The position numbers and the translations under genes are program-made. Below are positions 16,360-23,669 of a stretch of DNA of 38,035 nucleotides, piece by piece. The stretch comes from an uncultured Eubacteriales bacterium (GTDB taxonomy: Bacteria; Bacillota; Clostridia; Oscillospirales; Oscillospiraceae), in the NCBI GenBank assembly GCA_900546075.1, contig URBH01000016.1, positions 1-38,035 on the forward strand, given 5' to 3'. The notes under the pieces were generated by a model. It did no database searches. It had not been told where the DNA came from and saw nothing but the letters and a program-made list of their open reading frames with translations. Each line of letters begins with the position of its first letter. Positions within the stretch are counted from its first letter, which is position 1.

Positions 16360-17391
16360 TTAGTTATGGCACCGCACGATGCACTTGACCGTCTGGTCGC
16401 CGTATTTCGCGGTAATCTCCGTGGTTCCGCTCTGAATCGCCGTGACATAGCCGTTTTCCACCTTGGCGATGTAGCCGTGCTCCACGCTCCACTCCACATC
16501 CTCGGGCTTGAGGTCGCCGCAGTCCACCAGCTTCAGCTGGGTGCTGTAGCCCACCTGCAAACGCATGTCCGTTCTGTCCAGCTTCAGCTCCACCTGGGGC
16601 TTCGTCTCCACAGGCTCAGTCTGGGCGGCGGTCTCCGCCTGGGCTGCCACGGTGGCCTCGGTGGACGGCTCCGTCTCCTGCTCAAACTGGCAGGTCACGG
16701 GGCAGGTCAGCTGCTTCTCGCCGCAGGTGATATAGATGACCGTCTTGCCCTCGCTCACGGCGGTAATCCGGCCGTTGGCGTCCACCGTTGCGATGCTCTC
16801 GTCGCCGGAGGTGAACATCAGCTCATCCGTGGTATTCTCGGGGATGACGACCACGTTCAGCAGGAAATAATATCCGGGCTGGGTCAGCTCCGCCGCGCCG
16901 CCGGGCAGAGACAGATCCTGGCAGGGGATACGGGGTTCGGTAGTCGCGGGCTCCGTCTGGGCAGGCTGCTCGGTCTGAACCGTGGGTTCGGCATCCACCC
17001 CCCCATGCAGGTTGGGCAGCAGATACCGGAAGAACAGGAACGCCGTTCCCGCCAGCAGAATCACAATCAGCGCCGTCAGGATTACCACAACGGCGGTGTT
17101 ATGCTCCCGGGGCTGCTCTTCATATTGATCCTCGTCGTCCTCCGGGTCAGAGGAATACGGCTCGTTCTCCGATTCCGGGAAATCGTCGCTCTGCTCGTCA
17201 AAGTCAAAGATTTCCTTTTTCTTTTTGCCGGACGAGTAGCGTCCGCCCTTGTTCAGTGCGGGCATCTGATTCATAATCAAATCATCCTCGGTAACGTTGC
17301 CGGACATATCCCGGGGGCAGCCGCAGATGGGGCAGCACTCCGCCGTGTCCTGGTAAGTCGTTCCGCAAATTTCACAAATTACCTTGCTCAT
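16360..17391 (-). CDS. Zinc-ribbon, single-pass membrane protein with Ig-like (BIG2) domains
   Basis: 343 residues. The N-terminus is a cytoplasmic zinc ribbon with CxxC pairs C6/C9 and C20/C23. An acidic, charged stretch follows (about 60-98), then one transmembrane segment (99-121), a Thr/Glu/Pro-rich spacer, a first BIG2-like domain (about 155-235, ending EGKTVIYITCGEKQLTCPV), a second spacer rich in TEP/AAQ, and a second BIG2-like domain (about 265-343). AGGAGG lies 6 bp before the ATG. It is divergent from a kinase-like receptor whose ectodomain is also Ig/FN3-like, so a joint sensing or surface role is plausible but inferred. I do not know a named family for this architecture. Confidence 0.85.
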   Translation of the reverse strand: MSKVICEICGTTYQDTAECCPICGCPRDMSGNVTEDDLIMNQMPALNKGGRYSSGKKKKEIFDFDEQSDDFPESENEPYSSDPEDDEDQYEEQPREHNTAVVVILTALIVILLAGTAFLFFRYLLPNLHGGVDAEPTVQTEQPAQTEPATTEPRIPCQDLSLPGGAAELTQPGYYFLLNVVVIPENTTDELMFTSGDESIATVDANGRITAVSEGKTVIYITCGEKQLTCPVTCQFEQETEPSTEATVAAQAETAAQTEPVETKPQVELKLDRTDMRLQVGYSTQLKLVDCGDLKPEDVEWSVEHGYIAKVENGYVTAIQSGTTEITAKYGDQTVKCIVRCHN

Positions 17392-17439
17392 ATGATACCT
17401 CCTGACAAAAATACATATACTGTACCATTATCATCCGCC

Positions 17440-17468
17440 ATTATAGCACTCTTTTCCAAATAAAACAA
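17440..17468 (-). promoter_or_regulatory. Sigma-A promoter for the zinc-ribbon membrane protein
   Basis: Minus strand TTGTTT (17468-17463), a 17-bp spacer and a perfect TATAAT (17445-17440), about 50 bp before the start codon. Confidence 0.72.
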
Positions 17469-17479
17469 CTACAAAATAG

Positions 17480-17508
17480 TTGCATTTTTTAGATTTTTAT
17501 TTTATGAT
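17480..17508 (+). promoter_or_regulatory. Probable promoter for the kinase-like receptor
   Basis: TTGCAT (17480-17485), a 17-bp spacer and TATGAT (17503-17508). Transcription would start near 17515, right at the edge of the repeat at 17513-17676, so the repeat would form the mRNA leader. Confidence 0.5.
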
Positions 17509-17512
17509 ATAG

Positions 17513-17676
17513 GGGAGTGTATCTAAAAACTGCCAAAACGCCCAGGCAGCGGCTCTTTTCGCCCTGTGCTTCCCCATTTTTCCTTGAAATACGGCAAGTT
17601 TTCCTGCGGAAAAATGGCTTGCCCAGGGCAAAAATCCCTCGCTGTTGGTCATTTCGCCAGTTTTCAGATACACCCT
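17513..17676. repeat. MITE-like repeat in the leader of the kinase gene
   Basis: About 160 bp with terminal inverted repeats: TGTATCTAAAAACTGCCAAA from 17518 and its inverted partner ending TTTTCAGATACA at 17672, roughly 17 of 20 matches. The interior contains further complementary blocks (AGGGCAAA-type and GGAAAAATGG-type). The right end lies 5 bp before the kinase Shine-Dalgarno. Its ends do not match the repeats at 3985 or 20639, so it is a separate family. Confidence 0.65.
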
Positions 17677-17697
17677 AGTTAAAGGAGGCGATTACGA

Positions 17698-20541
17698 TTG
17701 ACTGAACTTGCCGAAACCGAACTGATTTCTCCTTTGCTGGACGGATTTGCCATGGGCAACCCCATGAGCAGCCATGACGGCGTTCGCTGCTGCCCTGCCA
17801 TCAAGGAAAATTCAGGCGAAAAATACATAGTCAAAATCATTTCCGTCCCTGCTACCCAGGCGCAGCTGGATGCGATGCTTCTGGCAGGCGCCTACAAGGA
17901 CATGGCGGGTGCCATGGACTACTTCAAGGGCGTTGCCGACGACGTGGAAAAGGAAGCGGCGTTTTTGCAGAAGCTTTCCAGGCTGGAGGGCTTTCTTCCC
18001 TACGACGGCTGGCAGACCGTCCCCATCAAGCGCCGCCGCCTGGGCTACGAAGTCTACCTGGTCAGCCCCTACAAGCACTCCCTGGCAAAGTACATCCGCC
18101 GCAACCCGGTCACCCATCTGGAAGCAATCAATCTGGGACTCGACCTGTGTTCCGCCCTCTCCGTCTGCCGTCAGGCCAGATGCCTGTACGTGGACCTAAA
18201 GCCCACCAACATCTTCCTGACCGAGAAAAAGAGCTACCGCATCGGCGACCTGGGCTTCATCCCGCTGGACGCTCTGCGCTACACGTCCCTGCCGGACAAG
18301 TACCGCAGCCCCTATTCTCCCCCGGAGCTGCACGACGCCATGGCCACGCTGAACGAGACGGCGGACACCTACGCCGTGGGCATGATTCTCTATCAGCTCT
18401 ATAACGACGGCAGCCTGCCCTTCAAGGACAAAGCCCCCGGCGAAGCCCTCCCCTCTCCCGTCAACGCCGACTACGAGATCGCGGAGATCATCATGAAGGC
18501 CATTGACCCCGACCCCGCCAAGCGCTGGCAGGAGCCGAAGGAGCTGGGCAAGGCGCTGGCCGCCTACATGCAGCGCAATTCCATCAATGACACCCCCATC
18601 ACCATCTACACCCCCATCGAGGCAAAGCCGGAGGATGTGGTGCCGGTGCAGCCCGCGCCCGTTCCCGACAAAGCGCCTGCCCAGCAGGAGGAAACCATCG
18701 CGGAGGATCCGCAGAACGAAACCCTCCCGGAGCCTGCGGACGCGGCCGGCCTTCTGCCCCACCAGATGTCTGACGAAGTTTCCCAGATTATGGAGGAGGC
18801 CGACGAGCTGATCGCCCACAAGGTTCCCCAGGCGGCCATCACCCCTGAGCCGGAGGAGGATTCCCCCGACCGCTTCTCCTTCGCCCAGGACGAGGAGGAC
18901 AACGAGCCGCTGCCAGACAACAGCAACGAACCCTTCGCCGACGCGGAGGAAGAAAAGCGTCTGCAAAAGGAAGCGAAAAAGCAGGAGCGCAGACAGAAAG
19001 CCAAAAAGGCCGCCACAGCCGTCATCGCTCTGGTAATCCTCGCCGCCATCGGCGCGGGGCTGTTCTGGGCATACCAGAAATACTACCTGCAAACCATCAA
19101 TGGCATTTCCATTGAGGGCGACCAGTATCAGCTGGTTGTCAGCGTGGACACCGCGGTGGACGACTCCCGGCTCAGCGTCATCTGCATGGACAACTACGGC
19201 AACGCCGTGACCCGGGGCGTGGTGGACGGCAAGGCGACCTTTACCGATCTGCTGCCCGATACCCTGTACCGGATTCAGCTGGACATCAGCGGCTTCCATA
19301 AGCTGGTTGGCCAGACCTCCGATATCTTCACCACCAAGGGTTCCACCAGAATCGCCAGCCTCTCCGCCGTCACCGGCTCCGAGGACGGCTCCGTCATGCT
19401 GAACTTCGCGGTCAGCGGCGCCGACCCGGAGGAATGGGTCGTGACCTACTCCGCCGAGGATGAGGAGACGAAAAGCGAAAGCTTCTCCGGCCACACCGTC
19501 ACCGTCAAGGGGCTGACCGTAGGAAAGCTGTACACCTTCACCCTGGAGCCTGCCAACGCTTCCTCCGGGGAGACCTTCACCGGGGAAAATACCCTGGAAT
19601 TCATGGCCTCCCGGCTGGTTCTGGCGGAGAACCTGACCGTCGCCGCCAGCAGCGGCAGCGACATGACCGTCCGCTGGGACGCCCCCGGCGACGTGGTGGT
19701 AGAGAGCTGGGACGTCCGCTGCTACAGCGACGGAAGCGGCTACGACAAGCAGCTCACCGTCACCAATACCGAGGTCTACTTCACGGACATCGATCCTGCG
19801 GTGGCCTACACCATCGAGGTCACCGCCGCCGGCATGACCCAGCCCGCCCGTACCAGCGTCACCGCCAATCCCATCAACATCACCGGCATGAACGTGGACG
19901 ACAGCGAGCCGGAGCAGCTCACCGTGACCTGGGAATACAGCGGCACCGCCCCCTCCGGCGGCTGGCTGCTGATGTACCAGCTCGACGGAAGCTCCACCTC
20001 CAATGTGGTCAAATGCCAGCAGCCCACCGCGGTGATCTCCCCCCGCATCCCCAGCGCCAAGTATCAGTTCACCATTCAGGCGGCGGACGGTACCTCCATT
20101 TTCGGAAACGTCAAGACCTACACCTGCCCCAACGCCAGCGTGTACGAGGATCACGGCCTGTCTGCGGACAAAATCACCGCCCACCTGGTCAAAACGCCGG
20201 ACACGGAGGACTGGCACTTTGAATCCGTCGGCACAGCCGCCTACACCAGCGAGTTTGCCGTTGGCGACAAGATCTCCGTGGTCTTGCAGGGAACCGTCAA
20301 TTTCTACGTCCCCGAGGATTCGCTGAACATCCTCTATGTCATCCGGGACGGCTACGGCAATGTGATCCCCAAGTACATCTCCGAGGACACCGGCGACTGG
20401 AAGGAGATCTGGTACGCGGGCGACTATCACTACGGCGAGCTGGATGTCCCCACCGCTCCCGACGCCGTCGGCGATTACTCCCTCAGCATTTACTTCAACG
20501 GTCTGGCCATCACGGTCATCACCTTCACCGTTACCGAGTAA
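17698..20541 (+). CDS. Membrane Ser/Thr protein kinase-like receptor with FN3-type ectodomain
   Basis: 947 residues. A cytoplasmic kinase fold spans about 30-292: the likely ATP lysine is K46 (YIVKII), the catalytic loop YVDLKPTN holds D166, K168 and N171, the metal motif is DLG (184-186) and the APE equivalent is PPE (208-210). The glycine-rich loop is poorly preserved and HRD reads YVD, so activity is likely but not certain. An acidic, Pro/Glu-rich linker (about 300-435) leads to one transmembrane segment (439-459). The outer part (about 465-947) holds several FN3/Ig-like beta domains. The start is TTG at 17698 with AAAGGAGG at 17681-17688; no ATG fits as well. Typical Firmicutes receptor kinases carry PASTA repeats, absent here. 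Confidence 0.85.
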   Translation: MTELAETELISPLLDGFAMGNPMSSHDGVRCCPAIKENSGEKYIVKIISVPATQAQLDAMLLAGAYKDMAGAMDYFKGVADDVEKEAAFLQKLSRLEGFLPYDGWQTVPIKRRRLGYEVYLVSPYKHSLAKYIRRNPVTHLEAINLGLDLCSALSVCRQARCLYVDLKPTNIFLTEKKSYRIGDLGFIPLDALRYTSLPDKYRSPYSPPELHDAMATLNETADTYAVGMILYQLYNDGSLPFKDKAPGEALPSPVNADYEIAEIIMKAIDPDPAKRWQEPKELGKALAAYMQRNSINDTPITIYTPIEAKPEDVVPVQPAPVPDKAPAQQEETIAEDPQNETLPEPADAAGLLPHQMSDEVSQIMEEADELIAHKVPQAAITPEPEEDSPDRFSFAQDEEDNEPLPDNSNEPFADAEEEKRLQKEAKKQERRQKAKKAATAVIALVILAAIGAGLFWAYQKYYLQTINGISIEGDQYQLVVSVDTAVDDSRLSVICMDNYGNAVTRGVVDGKATFTDLLPDTLYRIQLDISGFHKLVGQTSDIFTTKGSTRIASLSAVTGSEDGSVMLNFAVSGADPEEWVVTYSAEDEETKSESFSGHTVTVKGLTVGKLYTFTLEPANASSGETFTGENTLEFMASRLVLAENLTVAASSGSDMTVRWDAPGDVVVESWDVRCYSDGSGYDKQLTVTNTEVYFTDIDPAVAYTIEVTAAGMTQPARTSVTANPINITGMNVDDSEPEQLTVTWEYSGTAPSGGWLLMYQLDGSSTSNVVKCQQPTAVISPRIPSAKYQFTIQAADGTSIFGNVKTYTCPNASVYEDHGLSADKITAHLVKTPDTEDWHFESVGTAAYTSEFAVGDKISVVLQGTVNFYVPEDSLNILYVIRDGYGNVIPKYISEDTGDWKEIWYAGDYHYGELDVPTAPDAVGDYSLSIYFNGLAITVITFTVTE

Positions 20542-20589
20542 TTTTTTCACAAGACAGCCCCGTCTTTAGTGGATGGTCGTAAAGCAGTG

Positions 20590-20621
20590 AATGGAGCGTA
20601 TCGGCAAAGATACGCTCCATT
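20590..20621 (+). terminator. Hairpin terminator after the kinase gene
   Basis: Perfect 13-bp stem, 20590-20602 with 20609-20621, loop GGCAAA. The T-run after it is weak (TTCTCGTT), so termination strength is uncertain. Confidence 0.55.
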
Positions 20622-20638
20622 TCTCGTTCCAACACATG

Positions 20639-20767
20639 CAGCCCCTTGGCTCTCCCTCCGGGAGAGCTGTCACCGAAGGTGACTGAGAGGGTATTGCAGC
20701 CTTATTTCCCCTCTCCGTCTTCGCTTCGCTCAGCCACCTCTCCAAAAGGGAGAGGCAAGGGGTGCTG
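20639..20767. repeat. MITE-like repeat of a widespread Clostridia type
   Basis: About 129 bp with inverted ends: CAGCCCCTTGGCTCTCCCT at the left and AGGGAGAGGCAAGGGGTGCTG at the right. Internal hairpins include CTCCCTCCGGGAG and CACCGAAGGTG. I recall the same sequence type from many gut Clostridiales contigs. With the next 213 bp it makes up the non-coding gap after the kinase gene. Confidence 0.7.
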
Positions 20768-20801
20768 TTCCATTCCGCTGTGCCTGTTCACTGTCTGGTG
20801 C

Positions 20802-20825
20802 GCCCCGCCATTGGGGCTGCTTTTT
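20802..20825 (+). terminator. Weak terminator-like hairpin
   Basis: GCCCC (20802-20806) pairs with GGGGC (20813-20817) and is followed by TGC and five T. It may be a remnant end of the preceding transcript. From here to 20980 I see only a TATACT box at 20942-20947, without a convincing -35, that could serve the next gene. Confidence 0.4.
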
Positions 20826-20980
20826 CCTGTTTCTGGAAAATCCCCATGTATTTTTGTCCAAAAAACACGTGCCGTTTCCTAAGCACCTTGTGATAATCCC
20901 CGATTTTTGGAATTGTTCACACATTTCTCCCGGAGGTGTGTTATACTTTCTCGGAAACCTCAAAAGGAAGGAGCTGCAAC

Positions 20981-21532
20981 ATGCGCGGAAAAAGTCACCG
21001 CTGTCTGGGAAAATACCTGGTGCAGCACTACATGAGCGACACCCCGGAGCGGTATGTGAAGGCCTTTTTGCTGGGATGCATCGAGCCGGATCGGAATCCC
21101 GCTACATACCTGAAAGGCTCCATCCGCTGCCAGTGGCTGCGGGGTCACAATTACCGCAATGCCCGGCGCTTCATGCGTGCCATTTCCGCCCGGCTGGAGA
21201 GAAAGGAAACGCTCAAGCTGTTTGACTACTACACCCTGGGCAAGCTGATCCACTACACCACCGACGCGTTCACCTACGCCCACAACGACACCTTCCCCAC
21301 CGCCCTGAGCGATCATCGGGAATATGAAGCGGCGCTGCAAGACCATTTTCTGGAATACATGAAGCAAGACCCCAAGGTCAACCCAAAAATCGCCGGAAGC
21401 GTGATGGAAGCCATTTACAGCTACCACCGGGAGTATGAAGCCCAGGCGGCAAACATCTACACCGATACCCGCTTTGCCCTGAACGCCTGCTGCTGTGTGC
21501 TGGCCGTATTGCTGACCAACCCCATCTTCTGA
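20981..21532 (+). CDS. Zinc-dependent phospholipase C-like protein
   Basis: 183 residues. The region LGKLIHYTTDAFTYAHN, with His and Asp metal ligands, and a later HREYEAAL/HFLEYM pattern match the zinc-dependent phospholipase C family (S1/P1 nuclease-like fold). No export signal is visible at the N-terminus, which differs from secreted toxins of the family; many Clostridia encode such a cytosolic, uncharacterised version. AAGGAG precedes the ATG at 20981; an in-frame ORF extends upstream but lacks an RBS. The hydrophobic C-terminus (LNACCCVLAVLL) could anchor it to the membrane. It is followed 12 bp later by a VanZ-like gene, probably the same operon. Confidence 0.75.
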   Translation: MRGKSHRCLGKYLVQHYMSDTPERYVKAFLLGCIEPDRNPATYLKGSIRCQWLRGHNYRNARRFMRAISARLERKETLKLFDYYTLGKLIHYTTDAFTYAHNDTFPTALSDHREYEAALQDHFLEYMKQDPKVNPKIAGSVMEAIYSYHREYEAQAANIYTDTRFALNACCCVLAVLLTNPIF

Positions 21533-21544
21533 CGGAGGCTGCCG

Positions 21545-22135
21545 ATGTACAGATTTTTTGACATGGGTCTGGAAGCCGGTACGGCGGCGGTAATTCTGGT
21601 TCCGTTATTTCTCGTCGTAAACCGGATTTATTTCCATGATTTGGGGCGCACCGTCGGCTACCTTATTTTCGCCATATACCTGGCCTGTGTGGACGCTGTG
21701 GTGGGGCTTCCCTGCATAACCTATATCCGCCTGGATTTTAACTACAATTTCGCTCCGTTTCTGTATATGTTTTCGGACTACAGGAGCAGTCTTCTGAATG
21801 TGCTGCTGTTCGTTCCGCTGGGCTTCTTTCTTCCCCTTTTCTGGAAAAAATTCGGTGCCTTCGGGTACACGCTTCTGTTCGGCTTCTGCACCTCCCTGCT
21901 CATTGAGCTTTTGCAGATTTTCACCTTCCGGGCGACGGACGTCAACGACCTTATAACCAACACCGTCGGTACGGTTCTGGGGTATCTGCTTGCCAGAATC
22001 GTGCTGAAGCTTTTCCCGGGGACGGAGCCGTCGGCGCGGACAAAGGATGTGTTTCTCGTCTGCGGCATGACCTTCGGCGTCATGTTCTTCGTGCAGCCGT
22101 TTCTGGCGGCGCTGGTCTGGAATTGGATAATGTGA
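21545..22135 (+). CDS. VanZ-like membrane protein
   Basis: 196 residues with about five hydrophobic segments. The VanZ-family signature is visible: LNVLLFVPLGFFLPLFW, followed by LLIELLQIFTFRATDVNDLITN and GTVLGYLLAR. VanZ proteins are linked to teicoplanin resistance in some operons, but most chromosomal homologues have no defined role. GGAGG precedes the ATG, and the gene is 12 bp after the phospholipase-like gene. A hairpin terminator closes the pair. Confidence 0.88.
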   Translation: MYRFFDMGLEAGTAAVILVPLFLVVNRIYFHDLGRTVGYLIFAIYLACVDAVVGLPCITYIRLDFNYNFAPFLYMFSDYRSSLLNVLLFVPLGFFLPLFWKKFGAFGYTLLFGFCTSLLIELLQIFTFRATDVNDLITNTVGTVLGYLLARIVLKLFPGTEPSARTKDVFLVCGMTFGVMFFVQPFLAALVWNWIM

Positions 22136-22140
22136 AACTT

Positions 22141-22173
22141 CAGCGGCATTTGGAAGCGAATGCCGCTGATTTT
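22141..22173 (+). terminator. Intrinsic terminator after the VanZ-like gene
   Basis: CAGCGGCATT (22141-22150) pairs with AATGCCGCTG (22159-22168), an 8-nt loop, then ATTTTT. Confidence 0.8.
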
Positions 22174-22251
22174 TGCGTCATATGTTCCCCCGGTTCTCTT
22201 TCTCCCGCTCGGACATAAGATGTTCCATACATCTGAATTTGAGGTGGTACT

Positions 22252-22857
22252 ATGGAACATAACACAAATCAAATCACCCTGCGGGGAAATCTGTCCGCGC
22301 CTCCCACGTTTTCCCATGAGAACCACGGAAAACAGTTTTACCGGTTTTTTCTGGAGGTGCCGAGGCTTTCCGGGGCGGCGGACACCCTGCCGGTCATCGC
22401 GGAAGCCTCCCTTCTGGAATCCACTGGAATTGACCCGGGCGGGATGCTCACCGTCACCGGCCAGATCCGCTCCCACAATGTCCGCACCGACGGGCGGCGG
22501 CACCTGATGATCTTTGTCTTTGCGTCGGCGCTGACCTGCGAGGACGGCGAAGCGCTGAACGACGCGCAACTGGAGGGCTTTCTCTGCCGGGAACCCATCT
22601 ACCGCCGCACACCCCTTGGCCGGGAAATCTGCGACGTGATGCTGGCGGTGCCGAGGGCGTTCCAGCGGGCAGATTACCTGCCCTGCATCCTCTGGGGCAG
22701 GACGGCGCAGGAGGCTTCCCGGTGTCACACCCGGGATAAAATCGGCATCACAGGCCGATTGCAGAGCCGCGTCTACACGAAGCTGACCGAGGAAGGCGCA
22801 GAGGAACGAACCGCCTACGAGATATCCGCCCTCACCGCTCAGATTCCCATGGATTAA
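22252..22857 (+). CDS. Single-stranded DNA-binding-like protein with two OB domains
   Basis: 201 residues that divide into two SSB-like halves. The first (about 5-95) has NQITLRGNLSAPPTF and a middle SHNVRTDGRRHLMIFVF. The second (about 107-201) has LEGFLCREPIYRRTPLGREI, YLPCILWGRTAQEA and GRLQSRVYTK, close to the OB fold of SSB and PriB-type proteins. There is no acidic SSB tail for partner binding, so it is not the housekeeping SSB. GAGGTGG lies 6 bp before the ATG. It precedes nth, a DNA repair gene, but nth has its own promoter, so a shared repair role is only suggestive. Confidence 0.8.
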   Translation: MEHNTNQITLRGNLSAPPTFSHENHGKQFYRFFLEVPRLSGAADTLPVIAEASLLESTGIDPGGMLTVTGQIRSHNVRTDGRRHLMIFVFASALTCEDGEALNDAQLEGFLCREPIYRRTPLGREICDVMLAVPRAFQRADYLPCILWGRTAQEASRCHTRDKIGITGRLQSRVYTKLTEEGAEERTAYEISALTAQIPMD

Positions 22858-22874
22858 AAACGTGTCTTTTTTTG

Positions 22875-22903
22875 TTGCAAAGCTGCGGTTTTCGTGGTAT
22901 ATT
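22875..22903 (+). promoter_or_regulatory. Sigma-A promoter for nth
   Basis: TTGCAA (22875-22880), a 17-bp spacer and TATATT (22898-22903). It lies inside the open upstream extension of nth, which shows that the real start is the GTG at 22934 and not an earlier codon. Confidence 0.75.
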
Positions 22904-22933
22904 GGGGCAAAACAGATAAAGGAAACGATTCTC

Positions 22934-23572
22934 GTGAACAAAAAAGAAAAGGCAAAATCCGTCATTGAAATTCTCAAGCAGCGCTACGGCGACGCAGCCT
23001 GCTCCCTGCACTACGCGAAGGACTATGAGCTGATGATCGCCGTCCGGCTCTCCGCCCAGTGTACCGACGCCCGGGTGAATCTGGTGACCCCCGCTCTCTT
23101 TGCCGCCTACCCCACCCTGGAAGCCATGGCGGCGGCGGATATCGCCGATGTGGAAAACTACGTCCGCTCCTGCGGCTTTTACAAGCACAAGGCGCGGGAC
23201 ATTGTCCTCGCCTGTCAGATGCTGCTGACGGACTACGGCGGAAAGGTTCCCGGCACCATGGAGCAGCTTCTGCGTCTGCCCGGTGTAGGACGGAAAACCG
23301 CCAATCTGCTGCTGGGAGACCTGTACGCCGTCCCGGGCAGCGTCGTGTGCGACACCCACTGCATCCGCATCTGCGGCCGGCTGGGGCTGAGCACGGGCAA
23401 GGAGCCGGAGAAGGTGGAGCAGCAGCTGCGCAAAATCCTGCCCCCGGAGGAAAGCTCGGACTTCTGCCACCGCATTGTCCTCTTTGGCCGGGACTGTTGC
23501 ACCGCCCGCAGTCCAAGATGCGGCGAATGCCCGCTGACCATGTACTGCAAAGAATTCAATCCTCAGGCGTAA
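22934..23572 (+). CDS. nth: Endonuclease III
   Basis: Base-excision DNA glycosylase/AP lyase acting on oxidised pyrimidines, 212 residues, almost the size of E. coli Nth. The helix-hairpin-helix LPGVGRKTANLLL carries the catalytic Lys, VCDTHCIRI carries the catalytic Asp, and the C-terminal iron-sulphur cluster has the C-x6-C-x2-C-x5-C spacing (CTARSPRCGECPLTMYC). It starts with GTG at 22934 preceded by AAAGGAAA. The promoter position rules out a longer N-terminus. Confidence 0.96.
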   Translation: MNKKEKAKSVIEILKQRYGDAACSLHYAKDYELMIAVRLSAQCTDARVNLVTPALFAAYPTLEAMAAADIADVENYVRSCGFYKHKARDIVLACQMLLTDYGGKVPGTMEQLLRLPGVGRKTANLLLGDLYAVPGSVVCDTHCIRICGRLGLSTGKEPEKVEQQLRKILPPEESSDFCHRIVLFGRDCCTARSPRCGECPLTMYCKEFNPQA

Positions 23573-23669
23573 AACAGCGCCGTTTTCATTCAAAATCCAT
23601 CCATTACAGAACATTTCCTGTTCTGCCACTCCCCCTGTCCGCATATGCTGTGGACAAGGGGGGATTTCT

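Noticed and set aside
18196..20550. Open frame of 784 codons on the minus strand
   Set aside because: It is the complement of the kinase gene, with low-complexity Gly/Val/Asp composition; the plus-strand gene has clear domains and an RBS.
20639..20767. Riboswitch before the phospholipase-like gene
   Set aside because: The inverted ends and recollection of the same sequence in many unrelated contexts point to a mobile repeat.
22862..22933. Longer N-terminus for endonuclease III
   Set aside because: A sigma-A promoter lies inside this stretch, so it would not be transcribed as coding sequence; the GTG at 22934 fits the family length.
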